Source of the DNA: Chrysophaeum taylorii
Lineage: Eukaryota > Sar > Pelagophyceae > Pelagomonadales > Pelagomonadaceae
DNA length: 64,000 nt
Assembly: GCA_029834535.1 (NCBI GenBank)
Contig: JAQMWT010000025.1
Coordinates: forward strand, 62,001 to 126,000
Reading direction: 5' to 3'
The notes under the pieces are model-generated. The model saw nothing but the letters and a program-made list of their open reading frames with translations. It ran no database searches and was not told where the DNA came from. The translations under genes and the position numbers were made by a program. Of the stretch, positions 22,521 through 31,899 are shown piece by piece; the stretch's first letter is position 1, and every line of letters starts with the position of its first letter.

Positions 22521-23248
22521 GCACCCATTTTTTTCCCGGACGCTCACTCACTTCTGACGTTTTTTTTCAACCAAGTTTGAACAAGCGCGAGGCTTAAATT
22601 CGCTTCGGTCCCATCCTCTTCGTGATTCACCATCTCAGCCAGCTACCAATTTCAAATTCCCCGCTCGCTCACTGACACTCGGTGACCATACTGCTTTCAA
22701 CCAACCAACCAAGCTTGGTGTTAGCAACAACTGGTCCTCTTTTTATCGCAAGTGCATATTATCCAGAGGGAATTTACTTATTTATGCGGAGCTTTTGGCA
22801 GGAAAAGGGAGACAGAGCTTGTTATTGGAATTCTTTAATTATGACTTTTTTTGGTGTAGCAAACTTCAAGTAAGGTAAGGGTCTTGTTCTCGCCCGCCGT
22901 CGAGAGCGTCCCACTCAAAGCACGAAATATGGGCAACGTCCCAGCCAAGCCGCCGCAACAGCCGGGACTTGAAGCGCGTAGCGCCGTTCTCGGTCCTCGT
23001 TTGTTTGAGATAGTGGGTTTTCCCCGTCGACTTCGACCGCGCGCTTCGTGTCAGGTTGAGCCGTGTCGAGCGACAATCCCTCTTCTGTCAACACGTGCTC
23101 GAAGACGTGCGGCGTCCACCCAACTCGGTCTAGCGCGGTCGCAACGTCGCGTTGGAGTTGGGATGGTGATGGGTCCTGACGTTGACACGCTCCTGGAGCA
23201 TCTGCTGGTGTGTTGACAGCGAAAAGTTCCGGCGTTCGGGTCAGTCTT
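22521..23248. other. no recognised feature
   Basis: No convincing coding sequence. A short hydrophobic open stretch at 22682-22873 has only a GTG start and no recognisable family. Confidence 0.35.
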
Positions 23249-23305
23249 GAAAGTGAAGCGAAGCTAGGAAAGTGAAGCGAAGCTAGAAAAGTGAAGCGAA
23301 GCTAG
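23249..23305. repeat. 19-bp tandem repeat, three units
   Basis: gaaagtgaagcgaagctag occurs three times head to tail (third unit with one change), immediately before the end of the OPR pseudogene. Confidence 0.85.
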
Positions 23306-24245
23306 GTCGAGTCGTGACAGTTCACACGATCATCATCAAGGGCATCGACATCCGTGACGGCGACGCATTCGAGCTCGGCGAAAAACTCGGGGTCATCTTT
23401 CCAGTCGACGCAGGCAAATGCCCACGCTGTGGTGGCGAGGGCCTGCGGATTGAACTCGCGCAGCTGCGACCGGGCCGCCATAGCAATAGCGTCGAAGAGT
23501 TCGGGTGACTCGATGCCTGTCGTCGCGAAGGCATACGCCGTGTTGGCGAGGTTCTGGGGATTGAACTCGCCAAACCGCGATGAAGCCTCGCGGGCGATCA
23601 CAGCGAAGAGCTCGAGAGCCTCGATACGCGCCGTCGCGAAGGCCCGCGCCGTGGTGGCGAGGTCCTGGGGATTGAACTTGCCAAGCCGCGACGAAGCCAC
23701 GCCAGCGATCGCCGCGAAGAGAACTTAGATGCCTCGATGCCCGTCGTCGCGAAGGCCCGTGCTGTGTTGGCGAGGTTCTGGGGTTTGTTTGAACTCGCCA
23801 AGCCGTGATCAAGCCGCGCCAGCAATCCTGTCGAAGAGCTCGGGTGCCTCGATACGCGATCCTCTGCGAAGGCCCACGCCGTGTTGGCGAGGTTCTGGGG
23901 ATTGAACTCGCCCAACCGCGACGAAGCCGCGCGGGCGATCGTCACGAATGCCTCGATGCGATTCCCTCTGCGAAGGCCCACGCGGTATTGGCGAGCGCCC
24001 GCGGATTGAACTCGCCAAGCCGAGATGTAGCCGCGCCGGCGATCGCCGCGAAGAGAACTTAGGTGCGTCAATGCGCGATCCGCTGCGAAGGCCCACGCCG
24101 TGCTGGCGAGGTTCCGGGGATTGAATAATTTTATGCAGGGCCGACAAGCGTCCGCGAGGGCCACATCGCGCGACAATCGCGCTGGACAGACAACATGGTT
24201 TCGGACTCCAGACTCCTCGGCGACGCGGTGCGCAGCAGTCGACAA
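23302..24245 (-). pseudogene. OPR-like repeat protein pseudogene
   Basis: On the minus strand, about eight units of roughly 36-38 codons carry the octotricopeptide-like consensus F-N-P-Q-N-L-A-N-T-A-W-A-F-A, spread over all three frames (for example about 23660-23620, 23565-23525, 23910-23870, 24120-24080). OPR proteins bind organellar RNA through tandem helical repeats, which points to a plastid- or mitochondrion-bearing host. The units are similar enough at DNA level to be a tandem array of about 111 bp. Frame changes between units break the protein, so this is a pseudogene or a fragment. No RAP domain was seen. Confidence 0.7.
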
Positions 24246-24882
24246 GTTGCGAGCGCTGAATTTATCGCCCTGAGCCGCAAAGAGAGTGAGAGAATCGTCG
24301 CACCGCGGTCCGTCGTCTGCTTCCCCCGTTCTATTCGTTGCCGTCGCGGTACCTTACTGCTGGGCGGCGAGGGAGTCTCGGCGTCGCGCAGCGGGCACCA
24401 CGACGGCGCTGCGTCTCACCCTCTTGTCGTCGCACCGGCGACTGAGAACGGCGCCAAATTTTGACCACCGTCGCGCCGCCGGTGGTCGCGCGCGAGAATT
24501 GATCTTCGCCTCGGCGATGTTGAACGGTGCTGCGAGTCTCGACCGTAACGGTTCTTTGCTGCGCGGTCGGGGATGCGTCGTCGCATCGGCGAACGGTCTC
24601 GATCTGCGGTCGTCGTGACGTCGTTTTTGCTAAGACCCTTCCACGTTGTGATCATATCCGACGAGTTGTCGCGTTGGCTCCCCTCCTCTGTCCTCATAAC
24701 TGCTGCGCCGCGGGTTTTGGCCATCTGTCGACGGCGAGGCGTCACTTCTGATCGTCTTCGTTGCGTCTTTCTTTTTCGTAGCGATCCATCGTTTTCACAC
24801 GACCTGCTGCGACTCCGACTCTAGGACACGACGTATTTTTGGTCGCGGAGGCTGGGATTTTTTTGTAGGGAGTAACTCACAA
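24246..24882. other. intergenic, no recognised feature
   Basis: Only shadow-like open stretches on both strands; upstream region of the coiled-coil gene. Confidence 0.4.
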
Positions 24883-24895
24883 CCATCCTTACCCT
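24883..24895 (+). promoter_or_regulatory. CCATCCTTACCCT motif upstream of coiled-coil gene
   Basis: 67 bp before the ATG at 24963. Nearly identical to ccatccttacccc in the gypsy LTRs (42446 and about 52990). A GA repeat (about 24921-24940) lies between motif and start. Confidence 0.4.
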
Positions 24896-24962
24896 CTCCG
24901 GATTGTACGCCGAAACCCTCAGAGAGAGAGAGAGAGAGATGATGAGGCCGTAAGCGGTTACG

Positions 24963-27900
24963 ATGGAGGAAGCGCTTCGCGCGGAGGTTTCGCGACTGAA
25001 GACGGAGTTGCTAGGGGCGCGGGAGCGGGAGAGAGAGGCGCGGGACGCCGAGGCTGTGTTGCGGCAGAAGCTCGCGCGGTCCAAGGCGCAGTCGGTTGTG
25101 GACGTCGCGTCGCGAACCTGCGAGATGGCCGAGATCGCAGAGGGCGCGGTCTCGCGGCGCGAACGGTTCGAGGGACGGTGCGCCGAGCTGCTGGACCTCG
25201 TGACAGAACCCGGGAAGCCGGTTCCCGACCGGCTGCGGGGGCTGGTGCTGCGCGTGTTGGAGGAGAGGAGAGAGTTGGGGGAAACGAGGAGCGATCTGGA
25301 GAAATCTCACAAAGACGCGTCAGCTCTGAACGACGCGCTCCAAGGCGCGACCATCGAAATCGACGAGCTCCGGGGCGAGCGCGAGTCGGCGGTGGAGGCG
25401 GCGCGGGTCGAGAGAGACGCCGCGCTGACGGCGCACGCGGCGCGCGTCGACGAGCTGAGATGCTCCGAGTCGGCGAACCAAGCTCTGAGAGCGCACAACG
25501 ACGAGCTGAAACGACAGGTTGAGGAACTGGCGAGGGTGGGTACCAAGGCTGTGGAGGATAGGAGGACCCTGCAGGAAACGGCACGGCAGCTGGAGGCGTC
25601 GAACGCAGCGCTTAAATTGTGTCACGAAAGGAATACTGATCTCGAAGCTAAGGATACGGACGCTCGAATCGAAATCGCGGATCTAACGCGTCGCGTGGGC
25701 GGCGCCGAGGCGCGCCTCGAGGCGAGGAACGCGGAGTGCGAGAGAGCCGAACGGGAGACGAGGCGACTCGAGGAAGCCCTCGCCGCGAGCGAGGGACGAG
25801 CGCGAAGAAACGCGGACGAGCTTATTGCCGCGCGACGCCAACTCGAGGAAGCCGCGGCTTATCGCCGAAATTCTCTCGTCCAAGAAGAAAGGGCGAATTC
25901 AGATCTCGCGTTGCGGGTTGCCGAGCTCGCGGGCGTCGAAACGCAGCTCAAGGCGCGCGTCGAGGACACCCAAGCGCAGCTCAAAGATACGACCACGCGA
26001 CTAGATTCCTCGACCGATTCTCTCCTCGAATCTCGAGCCCAAAATGTCGAACTCGCCCGTCGCGCGGCTGCCCTCGAAGCGAAACTCTCCGAGTCGTTGA
26101 CCACGGAATCCCGGTGTGAAGCGAGATTCGAAGACTTGACGGTCAAATTGGACCAAACGACCGGCGAGCTCAGCATAACTCAAGTTCAGAACGCAGACCT
26201 CTCCCGCCAGCTCGAGGACGCCGACCGGCGCGTTCGAGACACCAAACAGAACCTCCTGGATTCGCGAGCTCGAAACCTCGACCTTTCGCGCCAACTGACG
26301 GAGATGGCGAAGGAACGAGACGAGGCGACGAAAGAGCTTGCGGCGGCACGGAGCGAGACGCTCCGACAGTCGCAGTCGCACGATCTAGAACTTTCGCGCA
26401 GCGTAGCGGACCTGGCTGGTGTCGCGACCAAGCTTGCTGAGGTCGAGAGAGAGCGAGACGAGGCGCAAAAAGAGCGAGACGAGGCGACGAGAGAGCTCGG
26501 GCTTTCGAACGACGCGCTGAGTGCGACGCAAGCGCACAACTCAGAACTGTTGCGCCAGGTTGAGGTGTTGAGAAGCGTCGAGGCGCAGCTAGACGAGGCG
26601 ACGAGAGAGCTTACGGCTGCACGGAGCGAGACGCTCCGACGGTCACAGTCGCACGATCTAGAACTTTCACGGAGGGTCGGTGAGCTGACCGGTGTCACGA
26701 CCAAGCTTGCTGAGGTCGAGAGAGAGCGCGATGAGGCGCAAAAAGAGCGAGATGAGACGGCCAAAGAGCTCGCGCTTTCGAACGACGCTCTGAGTGCGAC
26801 GCAAGCGCACAACGTCGAGCTAATGCGCCAGGTTGAGGTGTTGAGAAGCGTCGAGGCGCAGCTAGACGAGGCGACGAGAGAGCTTACGGCGGCACGGAGC
26901 GAGACGCTCCGGCAGTCGCAGTCGCACGATCTAGAACTTTCACGGAGGGTCGGTGAGCTGACCGGTGTCACGACCAAGCTTGCTGAGGTCGAGAGAGAGC
27001 GCGATGAGGCGCAAAAAGAGCGAGATGAGACGGCCAAAGAGCTCGGGCTTTCGAACGACGCGCTGAGTGCGACGCAAGCGCACAACTCAGAACTGTTGCG
27101 CCAGGTTGAGGTGTTGAGAAGCGTCGAGGCGCAGCTAGACGAGGCGACGAGAGAGCTTACGGCGGCACGGAGCGAGACGCTCCGGCAGTCGCAGTCGCAC
27201 GATCTAGAACTTTCACGGAGGGTCGGTGAGCTGACCGGTGTCACGACCAAGCTTGCTGAGGTCGAGAGAGAGCGCGATGAGGCGCAAAAAGAGCGAGATG
27301 AGACGGCCAAAGAGCTCGCGCTTTCGAACGACGCTCTGAGTGCGACGCAAGCGCACAACGTCGAGCTAATGCGCCAGGTTGAGGTGTTGAGAAGCGTCGA
27401 GGCGCAGCTAGACGAGGCGACGAGAGAGCTTACGGCGGCACGGAGCGAGACGCTCCGACGGTCACAGTCGCACGATCAAGAACTTTCACGGCGGGTCGCG
27501 GAGCTGTCAGATGCCAGAACGAAGCTCGTTGAGGTTGAGAGAGAGCGAGACGAGGCGAGGAGCGAGTTCGCGCTTTCGAACGACGCTCTCAGTGCGACGC
27601 AAGCGCACAATGTCGAGCTAATGCGCCAGGTTGAGGTGTTGAGAAGCGTCGAGGCGCAGCGAGAAGAGGCCACGAGAGAGCTTACGGCGGCACGGAGCGA
27701 GACGCTCCGGCAGTCGCAGTCGCACAATCTAGAACTTTCACGGAGGGTCGGTGAGCTGACCGGTGTCACGACCAAGCTTGCTGAGGTCGAGAGAGAGCGC
27801 GATGAGGCGACAAAAGAGCTCGGGCTTTCGAACGACGCGCTGAGTGCGACGCAAGCGCACAACTCAGAACTGTTGCGCCAGGTTGAGGAGCTCGAGGACA

Positions 27901-30704
27901 TCAAGGCGCAGCGAGACGAGGCGACGAGAGAGCTTACGGCGGCACGGAGCGAGACGGTCCGACGGTCACAGTCGCACAATCTAGAACTTTCACGCAGGGT
28001 CACCGAGCTCACCGGTGTCACGACCAAGCTTACGGAGGTTGAGGCACAACGAGACGAGAGGACCAAAGAGCTCGCGCTTTCGAACGACGCTCTGAGTGCG
28101 ACGCAAGCGCACAACTCAGAACTGTTGCGCCAGGTTGAGGAGCTCGAGGACATCAAGGCGCAGCGAGACGAGGCGACGAGACAGCTTACGGCGGCACGGA
28201 GCGAGACGGTCCGACGGTCACAGTCGCACAATCTAGAACTTTCACGCAGGGTCACCGAGCTCACCGGTGTCACGACCAAGCTTACGGAGGTTGAGGCACA
28301 ACGAGACGAGAGGACCAAAGAGCTCGCGCTTTCGAACGACGCTCTCAGTGCGACGCAAGCGCACAACTCAGAACTGTTGCGCCAGGTTGAGGAGCTCGAG
28401 GACATCAAGGCGCAGCGAGACGAGGCGACGAGAGAGCTTACGGCGGCACGGAACGAGACGCTCCGGCAGTCGCATTCGCACAATCTAGAACTTACACGCA
28501 GGATCACCGAGCTCACCGGTGTCACGACCAAGCTTACGGAGGTTGAGGCACAACGAGACGAGAGGACCAAAGAGCTCGCGCTTTCGAACGACGCTCTCAG
28601 TGCGACGCAAGCGCGCAACGCAGAACTGTTGCGCCAGGTTGAGGAGCTCGAGGACATCAAGGCGCAGCGAGACGAGGCGACGAGAGAGCTTACGGCGGCA
28701 CGGAGCGAGACGGTCCGACGGTCGCAGTCGCACAATCTAGAACTTTCACGCAGGGTCACCGAGCTTTCAGACGCCAGAACGAAGCTCGCCGAGGTCGAGA
28801 GAGAGCGAGACGAGGCGACGAGCGGACTCGCGATGTCGAACGACACTCTGAGCAGTAGCCAAGCCCAGCTGATGCGCCAAGTCGAGGAGGTCGAAGACAT
28901 CAAGGCGCAGCTCGGAGAAACAACGCGCCAGCTCGAGGCGGCGAGCCAGGCGCTCGAGCAGAAACGATCGCACAACCTAGAACTGACGCGGCGCGTGACA
29001 GAACTATCGAAGGCGACAACGAAGCTTACGGAGGTCGAGGCGCAACTGGACGAGACGACGGGCGAGCTGAGCATAAGCGAAGTCCAAAACTCCGAGCTTT
29101 CCCGACAAGTCGAAGATACCGAGGCGCGGCTGAAAGAGACAATGCAGCGGCTGGAAGCATCGCGCGAGGCATTCCGACAGACGCAGTCGCACAATATCGA
29201 ACTAACTCGGCGCGTTACCGAGCTGACGGGCGTCGCGACGAAGCTGAACGAGGTGAAGGGTCAATTAGACGCGGCCATGGGCGAGCTGCGGTTGAGCCGA
29301 GCGCAGACGACCGAGCTCTCCTGCCAGGTAGAAGACGGGGAGGCGGAGCTCGTAGAAACAAGACAAAAGCTCGCGGCGTCGAGCGAGACTCTGCGGCAGA
29401 CGGAGGCGCACAACCTCGAGCTCACTCGGCAGGTGACGGGCGTCGCGAGAAAGGTGGACGACGTAGAATCGCAACGAGACGAGGCGACGAAGGAGCTGAG
29501 GCGTTGCCAAGTCGAAAAGGCGGAGCTGTCGCGGCTGGTCCGAGGGTCGGACGAGGCGCTCCGGGCGACGCGAGGCGAGCTCGAAGCTTACGAGTCCAAG
29601 CTCTCGGAGAGTCGCGCGGAGGAAAGGAGATTGAGCGCGGCGCTGGGCGCGAGCGAGGTGGTGTACGAGGCGCGGGTCTCCGACGAGTTGAGCGAGAGCG
29701 CGCGAGCGGCGCACGCCGTGGACGTCGAGCGCGCGAAGTCCGAGCGGTTCGAGTCGCGGGCGTTGGAGGCGGAAAAGGCGTGCCGCGACGCGGAGGTGCG
29801 GTGGCGCGACGCCGAGGGCGAGCGCGCGCGCGCCGAGCTGCGCGCCTCGGCGGCCGAGGAGCGGCTGGACCTCGCCGAGCGACGGCTCGCGGCGGTGCGC
29901 GAGTCGAGACGCGCGGACCGGCGGCGGCTCGCGGCGGCCATCGAGGTCGTTCCGGTCCCTAAAGTGTCCGTGCTGTCCACCCCGTTCCGGGCGAACTTCG
30001 AGAACATCCTCGTCCCGAAGAAGAAAAAAAACGAGGTGGTGCCCGTCGTCGGCGGCGTAATAAAGGTGTGCGAGGACGACGACGTCGACGTCGAGAAAGA
30101 GATAGTAAGAGAAGCCGTGGACGCGGCGGCGCTCGCGGTCGCCGAACACCTGAGCCGCGAGTTTGTCGGGTGGCACTGCGAGGCGCTGGAGCGCATAGCC
30201 GCCGTCGCGCGCAAAGGTCGTAGCAGGAGTAGCGCGAAAGAATTGAACTTGCTCGCGACAAAAATTTCTGCATCGTACGCCTACAAGAGGCACCTCGAGC
30301 AGGAGCTCGAGGCGGCCAGGGACGCGCTGGCCGCGACGCGCGCCGAAAACGAAGCTCGGCTCGCTGTCCTTCGACGAAAATTTGAGTTGGATCTTTTTGA
30401 CTACGAGACGCAACTAAAAAAAGCGTTAGCGCTCTCGAAATCCGAGGCAGACGCGGCCCGCGACGAGGTCGTCGAGGCGCGGGCGCAGAACGCGCGATTC
30501 GCCGCGGACCTCAACGACAAAACCCGCGAGTGCAAGCGCCTCCAAAACGAGCTCGCCGCCGTCGTCGAGGCGGCCCACCAGTCCCTCGCCGCCCCTACAA
30601 AAAAATCCCCGAGGGAGCGGGACCTCGAGTCGAACCTCGCGACGCTCGCCAAGCTCAACGCGGACCTCGTTAAAAAGTGCGAAAGGCTTATGCTTCTTCA
30701 CTAA
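24963..30704 (+). CDS. giant coiled-coil protein with tandem repeats, 1913 aa
   Basis: One uninterrupted ATG-to-stop frame. Residues about 1-510 are non-repetitive heptad-rich coiled coil. Residues about 514-1290 (DNA 26502-28832) form a tandem array with unit boundary L-S-N-D-A-L-S-A-T-Q. Steps between units are 273 bp three times, then 252 bp five times; the short unit lacks a 7-residue insert (A-Q-K-E-R-D-E). Units are almost identical, implying recent expansion or gene conversion. Residues about 1290-1650 are diverged coiled coil. The C-terminal 260 residues are different: a basic patch (P-K-K-K-K-N-E), an acidic patch and a conserved-looking helical domain. Such proteins typically scaffold centrosomes, flagellar rootlets or Golgi. 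The exact role is unknown. It ends 11 bp before the stop of the convergent AMPK beta gene. Confidence 0.9.
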   Translation: MEEALRAEVSRLKTELLGAREREREARDAEAVLRQKLARSKAQSVVDVASRTCEMAEIAEGAVSRRERFEGRCAELLDLVTEPGKPVPDRLRGLVLRVLEERRELGETRSDLEKSHKDASALNDALQGATIEIDELRGERESAVEAARVERDAALTAHAARVDELRCSESANQALRAHNDELKRQVEELARVGTKAVEDRRTLQETARQLEASNAALKLCHERNTDLEAKDTDARIEIADLTRRVGGAEARLEARNAECERAERETRRLEEALAASEGRARRNADELIAARRQLEEAAAYRRNSLVQEERANSDLALRVAELAGVETQLKARVEDTQAQLKDTTTRLDSSTDSLLESRAQNVELARRAAALEAKLSESLTTESRCEARFEDLTVKLDQTTGELSITQVQNADLSRQLEDADRRVRDTKQNLLDSRARNLDLSRQLTEMAKERDEATKELAAARSETLRQSQSHDLELSRSVADLAGVATKLAEVERERDEAQKERDEATRELGLSNDALSATQAHNSELLRQVEVLRSVEAQLDEATRELTAARSETLRRSQSHDLELSRRVGELTGVTTKLAEVERERDEAQKERDETAKELALSNDALSATQAHNVELMRQVEVLRSVEAQLDEATRELTAARSETLRQSQSHDLELSRRVGELTGVTTKLAEVERERDEAQKERDETAKELGLSNDALSATQAHNSELLRQVEVLRSVEAQLDEATRELTAARSETLRQSQSHDLELSRRVGELTGVTTKLAEVERERDEAQKERDETAKELALSNDALSATQAHNVELMRQVEVLRSVEAQLDEATRELTAARSETLRRSQSHDQELSRRVAELSDARTKLVEVERERDEARSEFALSNDALSATQAHNVELMRQVEVLRSVEAQREEATRELTAARSETLRQSQSHNLELSRRVGELTGVTTKLAEVERERDEATKELGLSNDALSATQAHNSELLRQVEELEDIKAQRDEATRELTAARSETVRRSQSHNLELSRRVTELTGVTTKLTEVEAQRDERTKELALSNDALSATQAHNSELLRQVEELEDIKAQRDEATRQLTAARSETVRRSQSHNLELSRRVTELTGVTTKLTEVEAQRDERTKELALSNDALSATQAHNSELLRQVEELEDIKAQRDEATRELTAARNETLRQSHSHNLELTRRITELTGVTTKLTEVEAQRDERTKELALSNDALSATQARNAELLRQVEELEDIKAQRDEATRELTAARSETVRRSQSHNLELSRRVTELSDARTKLAEVERERDEATSGLAMSNDTLSSSQAQLMRQVEEVEDIKAQLGETTRQLEAASQALEQKRSHNLELTRRVTELSKATTKLTEVEAQLDETTGELSISEVQNSELSRQVEDTEARLKETMQRLEASREAFRQTQSHNIELTRRVTELTGVATKLNEVKGQLDAAMGELRLSRAQTTELSCQVEDGEAELVETRQKLAASSETLRQTEAHNLELTRQVTGVARKVDDVESQRDEATKELRRCQVEKAELSRLVRGSDEALRATRGELEAYESKLSESRAEERRLSAALGASEVVYEARVSDELSESARAAHAVDVERAKSERFESRALEAEKACRDAEVRWRDAEGERARAELRASAAEERLDLAERRLAAVRESRRADRRRLAAAIEVVPVPKVSVLSTPFRANFENILVPKKKKNEVVPVVGGVIKVCEDDDVDVEKEIVREAVDAAALAVAEHLSREFVGWHCEALERIAAVARKGRSRSSAKELNLLATKISASYAYKRHLEQELEAARDALAATRAENEARLAVLRRKFELDLFDYETQLKKALALSKSEADAARDEVVEARAQNARFAADLNDKTRECKRLQNELAAVVEAAHQSLAAPTKKSPRERDLESNLATLAKLNADLVKKCERLMLLH
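26502..28832 (+). repeat. in-frame tandem array, 273-bp then 252-bp units
   Basis: The phrase ctttcgaacgacgc recurs at 26502, 26775, 27048, 27321, 27573, 27825, 28077, 28329 and 28581. The first three steps are exactly 273 bp and the remaining five exactly 252 bp. All are multiples of three. Confidence 0.95.
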
Positions 30705-30715
30705 AATTTTTTTTT

Positions 30716-31457
30716 TCAAGAAGAGCAGGAGTAGTAGACGGTGGTGCAGGCCTTTTGGCGGTAGCGGAGTGTCACGCCGAGAACCATCATCCCGTCTTTG
30801 ATCGCGGTGCAGTAGAGGTGGTTTAGGGCGACGTGCTGGGGGAGAGGGAGCGCGTTCGGATCGTTCGCCGGCGGAGGTTTATTAAGAATGATGTGCCGGA
30901 GGTGCGGCGGCAGGGGCGGCGGGTCTTTCGTGTATTCGTCGAGATCGGGAATTTCCCGAGCGTACAGATCCGCGACGGATTTGTCCCGACGCAATAAAAA
31001 ATTCTCGTCGCCAGTATACCCCTCGAAGCCTGGGATTTTGAGATAAGCCTCTTGCCACAACAATAGACACCAGCTGCTGAGACAGGACTCACTGCTAACG
31101 TCGATGTAATTGTTGATCCTGCCCTCGACGTCAGCGACGGTCGGCTGGTCCGGCGCGAAGCGCCACTCGTCGTCGACAACAAACTTGAAGGCGTGTTTCC
31201 CTTTTTTCAGGTTGTGGATGTACGTAAAGTCGTTGCCGCTCCGGTGCATCGGAATCTGAACATAATATCATCACGAACAAACAACAATGCCTTCTCGCCT
31301 GCTTCTGCCAGTCGTTGAAGGTCCCCGTCAGATACACCTGCCGCCCGCCATGCTCCCACCGGAACACGGTCGGCACCTCCTCCTCGTCCTCCATTTTTAT
31401 CACACCAGGAGGACTCGATGCTTCAGCCTCACGACTAGGCGCCGCGCCCATCATCAT
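30716..31457 (-). CDS. AMPK (SNF1) beta subunit, three exons, 218 aa
   Basis: Joined exons 31457-31299, 31255-31093 and 31050-30716 give 219 codons including stop. The first intron (31256-31298, 43 bp) is GC-AG, phase 0. The second (31051-31092, 42 bp) is GT-AG, phase 1. The protein starts M-M-M-G-A-A-P-S-R; a start at the third ATG would expose Gly2 for N-myristoylation, as in animal beta subunits. Residues about 28-100 are a CBM48 glycogen-binding module (V-F-R-W-E-H-G-G, Y-L-T-G-T-F-N-D-W, then K-H-A-F-K-F-V-V-D). The C-terminal 100 residues are the alpha/gamma-binding domain, ending L-N-H-L-Y-C-T-A-I-K-D-G and V-T-L-R-Y-R-Q-K. It scaffolds the energy-sensing kinase. It is shorter than the human subunit (about 270 aa). 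Confidence 0.92.
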
Positions 31458-31479
31458 CAGGATGCAACGGCATCGCCAA

Positions 31480-31899
31480 CGGATCGCCTACGTCCTGACG
31501 CACGCACACACACACCAGGATGGGATGGATACCACCAATAATAATTCCTTTTTTTTTGCCGTCAGAGGGAGGGTGCTGCTGCTGTGGTGTAAGCGGCGCG
31601 CGCTCACACCACCACGTAAGCGCTCACAGCTCTCCAGGCCAGCGACGCCGCCGACGCGACCATAGATGCCCCCCCCGACCTTCCCGAGGCACACCTAATG
31701 CTCTGGTCTCTACGCAATTTATTAGAGCACGGCGGACGCGCCACTAGGCCGAGAGAGGTGTGGTGGGGGAGTAAGGAAGGAAGTCGACGCGCCAAAATCG
31801 AGGTGCTCGACCTAATATCGTCGGCACCAGTGGGCCCGTCGTCGCCGCCGTCATCGTCATCATCAGCAGCGCCACCATCTGCCGCGGTCGCCTCCTTCA
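31480..31899. other. no recognised feature; upstream of AMPK beta
   Basis: A short gt/ca run (about 31500-31515) and acidic or GC-rich shadow ORFs; nothing convincing. Confidence 0.35.

Noticed and set aside
26186-29194. Two long antisense open frames (390 and 572 codons) opposite the coiled-coil gene
   Set aside because: They mirror the tandem repeats of the sense gene; composition is Ser/Ala/Val-rich low complexity expected from reverse-complement Glu/Arg/Ala codons, and no domain is present.
30401-30719. Open frames opposite the 3' end of the coiled-coil gene
   Set aside because: Shadow frames of a clean coding sequence.
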